Assembly: GCA_003354225.1 (NCBI GenBank)
Contig: PIVH01000595.1
Span: forward strand, 1 to 5,399
Length of the DNA stretch: 5,399 nucleotides
Direction of reading: 5' to 3'
Source of the DNA: Globobulimina sp.
Taxonomy: Eukaryota; Foraminifera; Rotaliida
Translations under genes and position numbers: made by a program
Notes under the pieces: generated by a model
Seen by the model: only the letters and a program-made list of their open reading frames with translations
Told to the model about the DNA's origin: nothing
Databases searched by the model: none
In this document: positions 1-5,399 of the stretch, one piece after another
Layout: each line of letters begins with the position of its first letter
Position numbering within the stretch: position 1 is the first letter of the stretch

Positions 1-50
1 CTAATATGCGTACCTCTTATCGGGAACACTACTGTACATAAATTGCATCT

Positions 51-56
51 TTTATT
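51..56 (-). terminator. Poly(A) signal AATAAA of the pseudogene
   Basis: A canonical AATAAA lies on the minus strand about 19 bases beyond the TGA stop at 77-75. Spacing and strand fit a short 3' UTR for the glycosidase-like gene. Confidence 0.6.
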
Positions 57-74
57 ACTTTCTTTTAACTGTTG

Positions 75-1846
75 TCATAACTGAAAATATCTTGAATTTG
101 TATTAATTAATTGCAAATTATACGGAAAGTCATTAGCAGTCACTTTTATATTTGGACCAGTCACATTCATCAATACTTTGATATTCGTTGCATTATAATC
201 AATATACGACAATTGATACAAATCATTGCCATCCACCTGAATAGTAATCGCATGCTGATCGCTATGGCCCCGACTCGAATTACTAAAATAAACCAAATAA
301 TACACATTCTCTTTAAATAACACATTCGCGTTACAACGGCTCACATTTAAGCCATGCGCCACCCCATACGACTCAAAATAGCAAAGAGACTGCAATTCAT
401 GAAACAGTGGATGCAATTTCTCATTCACCATATAATCATGAAACCAGCCAATCTTTGCTGCACTGAAACCCCTTAACTCTTTGCCCAGATTCCACCACAT
501 TATGCTCGTCGCGTCCACATTATCAGTTGCATTTGGAAGCAGACACTCTGAATGGCCCACCACATTTCCCTTTGCATTCCCCATCCAAAACCTATCCAGC
601 ATCTCCGCCGCAATGTTATGACCCCATCCCGCTGATATATTGCCTTCGTAGCCCTCCTCATCCAACACCACCGGCTTTCTCACATCAAAGTAGGATTGTC
701 ACCAAGAATTAGGAGTGCTCGAAAAACCTTGCAAACTGAAATGAGTGGTCCAAGCCTGACTGTAATTATACACAACTTTGCCGTTATGAATGGAATTTTC
801 TTTGTAATCAGTGCCATATGGGTCTTCCCTTTCAACTGTCTGGAAATACAAATCCCAAACAGGAAAAGTCATATTGGCCGTATTTCCTTCCGTTTGATTC
901 GGAAAGCCTTTCGTTTTACATTCCACATTTCCAAACTCATTTGGCCATCGAATACCACACATTTCTGAACGAAGCGACCCTCGCAATCAGATATTGCAAA
1001 TAAAATAGGTCATGGGAAGCGTTGTAATTATCGTAATCATGACGGCAGGCCTTGTAATTTGGATAGACGCAGCCCATACAATCGAACCCCCAATGTCCAT
1101 TATCGTACGGATGAAATAGGATTAAATCGGCAATAACTCCCATATCCAATAATGATTGCAAGCAATAATCCAAATGATTCCAAAAAGCCATGTTAAACAC
1201 ATCGAAGTTGCCCAGTCATTGGGTACGGTGCCAATGTATGGATAATACACCGGTTCGTCGTGAGTGTAGGAGTACCATTTTGGAAACACTGCCATTCGGA
1301 TTTTATTGAACAGGTTATTCGAAACTGCGTATTGCATGGTAGCAAGGGTGGAATTGTAGCTTTTCTCGTGAATCCAGGCGTAACTGGTCGTGCCTTTTTT
1401 TTTTCTTGTAATTAATATATGTAATTATATATTAAAAAAAAAGAATATGAGTCTTACCGGTTTGAAAGAATGGCGATGAGTCTTCCAAATATATGAATGA
1501 AATAATGTTGGATTTGTCGGCTACCACAGGTCCTTTGTTATTGCCCGTTGGTGCGGTTGCGCTCAAATTGCCTGTCATGCCATGCATCGATTTGACATTG
1601 CTTTTTGTGATATATTTGGATTGGCATGAATCTGATTTTATATTTGCCATTTCCATTATAAAATCCTCGCACATTCAATGTTTTCTCATTGTTTTCGTTT
1701 GTGAACTCTGCAAATATGAAATTATCCACAAATGGATTCCCATTGGATGGTCCGTCCACTTCTAATTCAAATTGACCCCAAATCTCCACTGATGTGACTG
1801 ACAACCAACAAAAAGAAACTAAACAAAGAAACGACGTCGACAGCAT
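75..1846 (-). pseudogene. Secreted DUF5060/DUF4038/DUF5605 glycosidase-like gene, disrupted
   Basis: The encoded protein resembles bacterial secreted glycoside hydrolases with an N-terminal DUF5060 beta-sandwich, a DUF4038 TIM barrel and a C-terminal DUF5605 domain. The start is the ATG at 1846, followed by a hydrophobic signal peptide (MLSTSFLCLVSFCWLSVTS). DUF5060 begins EIWGQFELEVDGP (1786-1748) and includes GFYNGNGKYKIRFMP (1666-1622). After a 64-bp intron come GTTSYAW, FNKIRMAVFPKWY (1310-1272), ADLILFHPYD (1131-1102), RNVWYSMA then NEF (966-933), EDPYG (827-813), SIHNG, and KPVVLDEEGYEGN (677-639). The Asn-Glu and Asp-Glu pairs fit the acid/base and nucleophile sites of clan-A-like barrels; this assignment is inferred. 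Four lesions break it: a net deletion after FMP near 1621, a missing base near 1211-1210, an extra A in 942-940 exactly at the Asn-Glu pair, and TGA at 701-699. The frame is otherwise well conserved, so inactivation looks recent. The exact substrate is unknown. Base-calling error is the main alternative, but both neighbouring genes are intact. Confidence 0.85.
1394..1457 (-). other. Intron in the glycosidase pseudogene (64 bp, GT-AG)
   Basis: The donor is ACCG|GTAAGA, close to consensus, and the acceptor AG is at 1395-1394. Removing 64 bases joins CAA ACC G to GC ACG ACC and restores Q-T-G-T-T-S-Y-A-W, which matches the GTTCYAW-type motif expected at this point in the family. The intron is phase 1. 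Its 3' end is odd: the acceptor is preceded by a run of ten A (on the coding strand) instead of a pyrimidine tract. The other AG, at 1406-1405, would put the next exon out of frame. Confidence 0.85.
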
Positions 1847-1954
1847 GTTAATATAAATTAAACAAAGTTTTATTTTCAGAAAAACCAGTATGTTTACTAC
1901 CCGCACCCAAGACAAACTATAGAAAACCGTTTCTGGATTTGAAAAGCGTTTCTC

Positions 1955-2002
1955 AGATAATTAAATCAAATGTATACAACTTATCGACCAGGGGGTTTAT
2001 CT
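1955..2002. promoter_or_regulatory. Cluster of GATA-factor core sites upstream of the pseudogene
   Basis: Three GATA cores fall within 48 bp: AGATAA on the plus strand (1955-1960), CGATAA on the minus strand (1986-1981) and AGATAA on the minus strand (2002-1997). Two of the three fit WGATAR. They lie about 110-155 bp upstream of the pseudogene ATG. In arthropods, gut digestive-enzyme genes are often driven by GATA factors. In AT-rich DNA such cores also arise by chance, so this is only suggestive. Confidence 0.25.
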
Positions 2003-2021
2003 TTTAATTGGAATATATCGT

Positions 2022-2065
2022 TAAGTAAAGCAGTAAAGTTTACTAAGTAAAGCAGCAAGGTTTAC
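2022..2065. repeat. Two-copy 22-bp tandem repeat
   Basis: Copy 1 (2022-2043) and copy 2 (2044-2065) both begin TAAGTAAAGCAG and end GTTTAC, and differ at two positions (T/C and A/G). Copy 1 contains AGTAAA-G-TTTACT, a perfect inverted repeat with 6-bp arms crossing the copy junction (2032-2044). It lies in the intergenic region and has no evident function. Confidence 0.85.
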
Positions 2066-2129
2066 ACATTGAAACATGTACAAATTAAAAATAATTAATC
2101 GTGTTATCAAACAAGTCATCTTACTCATA

Positions 2130-2135
2130 TTTATT
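2130..2135 (-). terminator. AATAAA overlapping the OXA1-like stop codon
   Basis: On the minus strand AATAAA spans the last Lys codon, the TAA stop and one more base. If used, the 3' UTR would be only about 10-30 bases. An ATTAAA at 2008-2003 is an alternative signal further downstream. Confidence 0.4.
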
Positions 2136-3273
2136 TTTTAGGTTTCTGTGTTTGTGCTCGTTTCCTTTGATGTTTATCCTGTATTTGTTGATATTGTACA
2201 TCCTGATGGACGTCACCTTTCATAGTTTGATTTGCATTTTTATTGATATCCCTCAATTCTTTTTGATACTGCATTTGAAATTGGGTTGATTTGATACCAA
2301 ACAGCGCCCGAAACTGATTATTTTGCAACAACATCAATTGCATCATATATGACAATATGTTGGCAGACATATACAAATTGAAGCCAGCACTCCAAAAATG
2401 TGCAATTGGTATCATAGCACACGCCATTAAACCGAATCCAATTTTTATCATTCCCGGCGGTATGGCACCACCACCAATCATCATACTGTCACTATTCTGA
2501 TAACGCATTGCGTTCCAAAAAGAAAGAGCCATACAACAACCCACTCCGATGGGCAATAACCAGTATGGATCAGCAATGGATAGATTTACAAACCAATAAA
2601 TACCGCCGTACTTCCAATCCGGATACGATGAGTACATGGTTCGAATGGCCACATAAAAGGTCATATGCACCGGCAACTGGGCCAAACCTGTCAATAATGG
2701 GCGGAACTGTGCATATAACGGATTAAAGCCATATTTCGCTTTGATTTTATCCGTTAATAAATTGAATTTCTCCCTATCTCCTTTATATTTTGCGGCTGCT
2801 TTCCTATAATCTTTCATTGCGGTCGGTATTAATGTTAATATTTTGTCCTGTCGTTTTTGTGCAATTAGAGCTATAGGAATTGTAAAACAGAGTTTTGCTA
2901 AAAACGGGACCAGTATAATTGCTCCATAATACGGCATATAGTCATGCAACATATCAATGCCATTTTGAGCCATACTGATTGGCAATATCTTGCCTATCAT
3001 GAAATCATTGACTGTCAAAAAGTTATCTGTACTGTTGATTATATCAATGCTGTCTTCATCGATTGTTAGTCTTTTATAACGGTCTCGAAATGATAAGTCT
3101 CTTTGTTCTGGCTCGATTATGCGCTCTTTGGCGAATTTTAAAAAATCTGTTATTAAGTCCTGGTTTTGCATGTCTATGTTTGTACTGTTCAATCGTTTCA
3201 AATGTTGAATTGATGATAGCAGGTGGACACATTTGGTGTGTTGCTGTGATCTGTTGATGATGCGTGACATCAT
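2131..3273 (-). CDS. OXA1-family mitochondrial inner-membrane insertase
   Basis: OXA1/YidC/Alb3 family proteins insert mitochondrially encoded and some imported proteins into the inner membrane. This 380-residue single-exon frame starts at tandem ATG codons (3273 and 3270). The first 30 or so residues are rich in Arg, Lys, Ser and His with no acidic residue, as in a mitochondrial presequence. Hydrophobic segments lie at about 112-136, 192-212, 236-255 and 272-315. Family hallmarks are the amphipathic basic loop after the first segment (about 139-182), LLTGLAQLPVHMTFYVAIR (193-211), GGIYWFVNLSIADPYWLLPIG (223-243, the counterpart of GGLxWFxDLTxxDPxxxLP), and a Met-rich last segment ending SANILSYMMQ. 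The C-terminal tail (about 330-380) is long, Gln-rich and basic, like the ribosome-binding tail of OXA1/OXA1L; COX18 usually lacks this, so OXA1L is preferred. The protein is rather divergent, and the lack of introns could mean a retrocopy. A gene symbol is not assigned. Confidence 0.88.
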   Translation of the reverse strand: MMSRIINRSQQHTKCVHLLSSIQHLKRLNSTNIDMQNQDLITDFLKFAKERIIEPEQRDLSFRDRYKRLTIDEDSIDIINSTDNFLTVNDFMIGKILPISMAQNGIDMLHDYMPYYGAIILVPFLAKLCFTIPIALIAQKRQDKILTLIPTAMKDYRKAAAKYKGDREKFNLLTDKIKAKYGFNPLYAQFRPLLTGLAQLPVHMTFYVAIRTMYSSYPDWKYGGIYWFVNLSIADPYWLLPIGVGCCMALSFWNAMRYQNSDSMMIGGGAIPPGMIKIGFGLMACAMIPIAHFWSAGFNLYMSANILSYMMQLMLLQNNQFRALFGIKSTQFQMQYQKELRDINKNANQTMKGDVHQDVQYQQIQDKHQRKRAQTQKPKK

Positions 3274-3313
3274 GCTTTCGAATTGATGTTAGAAGTTTCC
3301 TGAAGATTCTGCT
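3274..3313 (-). other. Possible 5' leader with a splice acceptor before the OXA1-like gene
   Basis: On the minus strand, TTTTTTGTAG ends at 3312, followed by a 38-base leader and then the ATG at 3273. This pyrimidine tract plus AG looks like a 3' splice site. It could belong to a 5' UTR intron or to a spliced-leader trans-splicing site, given that the upstream gene ends only about 107 bases before it. No donor was identified within the short intergenic gap. Confidence 0.3.
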
Positions 3314-3419
3314 ACAAAAAATATTATATTTAAAGCAAACTAATCAAAATTCATATTTAAAGCATACAACAAAATATAAATAAACCTAAAATATGAAAGA
3401 AAAACAAGACTTCAATTCA

Positions 3420-5140
3420 TCACACAATATCAACAGAGCCTTTATTGGAAGAAGTTTGGCTTAAATTCGCAGTTGAATCCAATGAAGATCTTTTAGGTTT
3501 TCGTTTTTGTAAAAGTTGTGTTTCTGTTGTAGCGCTCATCACTCTTTGAAGGCATGGTGCTTTATCCCAATTTATCATATCATTCACTGTATCTTTATTG
3601 TTATTTGTTATCTTCGTACTTAATGTTGCCAACATATTTGGAACACCATCCATTGATTCTGACATTTTAATATGTGCATGAATTGGATTATTATCTTCGG
3701 CCGTTGCAGATAATAACAATGGTGTTGTTAAAAAATCTTTCTTTTCGCCGCTGGTGCTCATCTTTGAGGTGCCTAAAATACATATATTTCACACATGTTT
3801 TTTTTTGTATATTGTCAATATATACAAACATATGTTACAGATAACATATGTTTGAAGAGTCAAATTACAAAAACATTTGAGAAACATATTTCATAATTAT
3901 TTCTCAAATGTGTGTGTAAAATAAGTAGATCGAAATATGTGATGAAATTTGTGACCTAATCCATTGCTAAATAATTGCTGTTCTTTTTGCATTTTATCTC
4001 TCATTTTATAAAATTTATCTAAGCCCTCCATTTTAATCTGTTCATTTGCAGATTCATGCAGCCTTTTTGCGCGAAATGTAAGTATCCCAAATACAAATAT
4101 TAAGATCCAATTTACTAAAAATAGCATCATTGAAATATATCCAATTCTCCACCATGTTTGAACCACTACATTGTCATATTTCGGATTTATAAAATATACA
4201 AAAGCTGATGCTAAACAAACACCGCTATTCACAATTGGTGGTAATAATGCCGCGGATATTGCCACACCAATCAGTGCCGATACTTGGTCCGATGACACGC
4301 CTAAAGCTACGCCAATGCCTGATGGCGCTGCTATGCCTATATACAACCAACAAACAACAACATAATCATAAGTAACATAAATATCAGCAAATAGTTACCA
4401 GCTCCCCAGGCCAACGCTATCCATTGACCACGCGATGAAATTTGCGTATTTGTACCAAATGCTAGCTGCTCACCCCTTGGCATGTCCATAATTGGTGCAG
4501 TGATGAAGCCCAATATGGCGCCAGTTAGAAAACACACGCCAACGCCAATTAATTCGTTACGGAATGATTTCCATAACATAACTTTATCTTTGATTATCGC
4601 TCCAAATGTCATACCAACAATGGGACCCATTAATGGTGAGACTAACATAGAGGCAACCACTGCCACGGCAGAATTTGTTAGCAATCCAATGGCGGCGATG
4701 CATCCTCCAATAAATAGCAATGCTAAATAATCAAATGTCAAATGCAATTGTCCGTCAATTGTATCATATACTTCGTCATATGCCAAGCGATCAGATATTT
4801 TATATTTTCTTTTTTTTTTAATTTTTGAATAGCTTTCATCCAAACTTACTTCTTTTAGGGTGGCAACCCGCGGTTTTGTCGACGTTAAGGCAGAGATATT
4901 GAAATGACCAAAATTGGATGCTACTCCGTACATTGTTAATAGTTCTATGAGTTCATGTGTTTTTTTGTTGACCACCATAAAGGAAAATAAAACTGATTCA
5001 ATTTGTGATCCATTATGTAATTCGGAGGTTGTTATGCATTTTCGATATGATAAATGATGGACACTACGATTCATCATCAATACATCACGAATCTCATTTG
5101 AATGTTTTGATGGAACTATGACTTCCAGTTTACGTACCAT
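3420..5140 (-). CDS. DUF389-family multi-pass membrane protein (spliced)
   Basis: The proposed join is 5140-4399, 4336-3956 and 3772-3420: 1476 nt, 491 residues. The start is the first ATG (5140), since an in-frame TAA lies just upstream; Gly at +4 and a purine at -3 favour it. Residues 1 to about 95 form the regulatory-like alpha/beta domain that precedes the membrane part in this family (LEVIVP, then ISALTSTKP). About 140-345 is the DUF389 domain with some six membrane segments and two conserved motifs, ASMLVSPLMGPI (163-174) and GVAISAALLPP (271-281). A Lys/Arg-rich helical stretch follows, then a polar Ser/Thr/Asn-rich tail ending SVDIV. The molecular function of DUF389 proteins is not established. 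The first intron is well supported. The second rests on a weak donor, and without it the protein would stop at 3897 after 393 residues. The family is common in bacteria and archaea and patchy in animals. Confidence 0.82.
3441..3446 (-). terminator. AATAAA just before the DUF389-gene stop codon
   Basis: AATAAA on the minus strand encodes Asn-Lys (AAT AAA) near the C-terminus, 18 bases before the TGA at 3422-3420. If it is the poly(A) signal, cleavage would fall at or just beyond the stop. No other canonical AATAAA was seen on this strand before the OXA1-like gene. Confidence 0.3.
3808..3822. repeat. 7-bp inverted repeat with single-base centre
   Basis: TATATTG (3808-3814) and CAATATA (3816-3822) flank one T. 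A repeat this short in AT-rich DNA would mean little alone, but it adjoins two longer perfect inverted repeats. Confidence 0.7.
3825..3854. repeat. Perfect 13-bp inverted repeat, 4-nt loop
   Basis: The arms are CAAACATATGTTA (3825-3837) and TAACATATGTTTG (3842-3854), with CAGA between. All 13 pairs match, which predicts a compact hairpin in RNA of either strand. It lies in the putative second intron of the DUF389 gene. No flanking target-site duplication was seen. Confidence 0.9.
3873..3911. repeat. Perfect 12-bp inverted repeat, 15-nt loop
   Basis: The arms are ACATTTGAGAAA (3873-3884) and TTTCTCAAATGT (3900-3911). On the minus strand the 3900-3911 arm covers the last codons (Thr-Phe-Glu-Lys) of the unspliced frame, and the TAA stop (3899-3897) sits at the start of the loop. 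Confidence 0.9.
4337..4398 (-). other. First intron of the DUF389 gene (62 bp, GT-AG)
   Basis: The donor is GCTG|GTAACT and the acceptor TATATAG|GC, with a T- and G-rich tract between. Splicing joins WGAG to IAAPSGIGVALG, giving the continuous membrane segment expected in DUF389 proteins. It is phase 1, with the split codon reading GGC (Gly). Read through, the upstream frame hits a stop inside the intron's 3' end. Confidence 0.88.
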
Positions 5141-5222
5141 TACAGTTGTCAAGTTTTAAAGGCTGAGATCCGAAACTTCAAATTTTGTTTTTGAGTAAAA
5201 ACTAGCTCCCTCATTATTTTAA

Positions 5223-5399
5223 TATACAACAAACTTAAAAAAACGATATTTGGGAAGGAACCATTTAATAAAACAGTTACAAGCAAATCGATTGTTAGAT
5301 GATGAAGATACTAATTGTGAGGTTATGAATGAATGCTTACAAGAATTAATGCCACTCTTTGGAATCAAATCTATTCTTAATTTGATAATATCGAATGCA
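5223..5399 (+). CDS. Possible partial coding exon of a divergent gene, unrecognised
   Basis: From 5223 to the window end the plus strand has 59 open codons in one frame. The later part (from about 5274) reads like protein, with acidic and hydrophobic alternation: LLDDEDTNCEVMNECLQELM, then PLFGIKSILNLIISNA. There is no ATG before codon 36 (5328-5330), so the start may be there or in an upstream exon; AG dinucleotides at 5275-5276 and 5282-5283 are possible acceptors. I do not recognise the family. The frame could be chance in a short stretch. If real, it is transcribed away from the DUF389 gene, with their 5' ends within about 130-190 bp. Confidence 0.3.

Larger units (their letters stand above)
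1847..2130. other. Intergenic region between OXA1-like gene and pseudogene
   Basis: This 284-bp stretch has no supported coding sequence. It should hold the 3' flank of the OXA1-like gene and the promoter and 5' leader of the glycosidase-like pseudogene. It contains a 22-bp tandem repeat (2022-2065), clustered GATA cores (1955-2002), an ATTAAA on the minus strand (2008-2003) that could serve as a second poly(A) signal for the OXA1-like gene, and another minus-strand AATAAA (1874-1869) inside the presumed leader of the pseudogene. No clear TATA box was identified. Confidence 0.6.
3773..3955 (-). other. Putative second intron of the DUF389 gene (183 bp)
   Basis: The acceptor TATTTTAG|GC is strong and is followed by an open frame of 117 further codons. 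The only fitting donor seen is TTAG|GTCACA, weak at +3 to +5. Phases agree: G plus GC again gives a Gly codon. If spliced, the stop at 3899-3897 is removed and the tail exon is added. If not, this stretch is the end of a shorter protein plus 3' UTR, and 3761-3420 (113 residues from an ATG) would be a separate small gene. The interval holds three perfect inverted repeats. Confidence 0.5.

Noticed and set aside
699-701. TGA in the glycosidase gene read as selenocysteine or programmed readthrough
   Set aside because: Three separate frameshifts in the same gene also need explaining, the family has no such residue, and the stop sits in a poorly conserved linker before KPVVLDE.
936-1220. Extra introns to explain the frame changes
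   Set aside because: Homologous sequence runs on directly at each break, with only one or two bases to spare and no room for even a minimal intron.
75-1846. Bacterial contamination
   Set aside because: A GT-AG intron at a motif-restoring position, an AATAAA signal and the adjoining eukaryotic genes argue against it.
1847-1915. Longer N-terminus of the pseudogene from a TTG at 1915
   Set aside because: TTG starts are not expected in animal nuclear genes, and the ATG at 1846 begins a proper signal peptide.
2022-2065. CRISPR-like repeat
   Set aside because: There are only two directly abutting copies with no spacers, in a eukaryotic context.
111-2726. Plus-strand open frames at 111-320, 527-712, 696-968, 818-1003, 1493-1765, 2101-2289 and 2508-2726
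   Set aside because: They overlap the minus-strand genes or noncoding DNA and show no recognisable domain or protein-like composition of their own.
2131-3273. COX18 rather than OXA1
   Set aside because: The long basic C-terminal tail and the GGxxWFxxLSxxDPxxxLP motif fit OXA1/OXA1L better, though the protein is divergent.
3808-3911. Miniature transposon (MITE) from the inverted repeats
   Set aside because: The repeats are three separate hairpins, not one terminal pair, and no target-site duplication was seen.
5141-5152. DUF389 start at TTG 5152
   Set aside because: The ATG at 5140 is the first ATG after an in-frame TAA and has a good context.

Overview
The window looks like nuclear DNA from a small, AT-rich, compact invertebrate genome, most likely an arthropod (mite or insect). 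The lineage is an inference; no sequence here fixes it. Evidence for a eukaryote: 62-64 bp GT-AG introns that restore conserved protein motifs when removed, an OXA1-family protein with a mitochondrial presequence, a secreted protein rich in N-glycosylation sequons, and AATAAA signals at gene ends. No rRNA, tRNA, CRISPR array or recognisable transposon was seen.

Layout. All three recognisable loci lie on the minus strand, head to tail. From right to left: (1) 5140-3420, a DUF389-family multi-pass membrane protein with one certain intron and one probable second intron leading to a polar C-terminal tail exon; (2) 3273-2131, a single-exon OXA1-type mitochondrial inner-membrane insertase, only about 146 bp downstream of locus 1; (3) 1846-75, a secreted glycoside-hydrolase-like gene with the DUF5060 / DUF4038 / DUF5605 architecture best known from bacteria. 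Locus 3 has a signal peptide and a spliceosomal intron, but it carries three frameshifts and an in-frame TGA, so it reads as a pseudogene. At the right edge (5223-5399) an open frame on the plus strand may be the start of a divergently transcribed gene.

The genes do not form an obvious pathway. The most notable point is locus 3: a bacterial-type polysaccharide-degrading enzyme that seems to have been domesticated in an animal genome (intron, signal peptide, about 12 sequons) and then broken, while its neighbour genes stay intact. The second is a cluster of three perfect inverted repeats at 3808-3911, inside the putative second intron of the DUF389 gene. One of these hairpins brackets the stop codon that would be used if the intron were retained.
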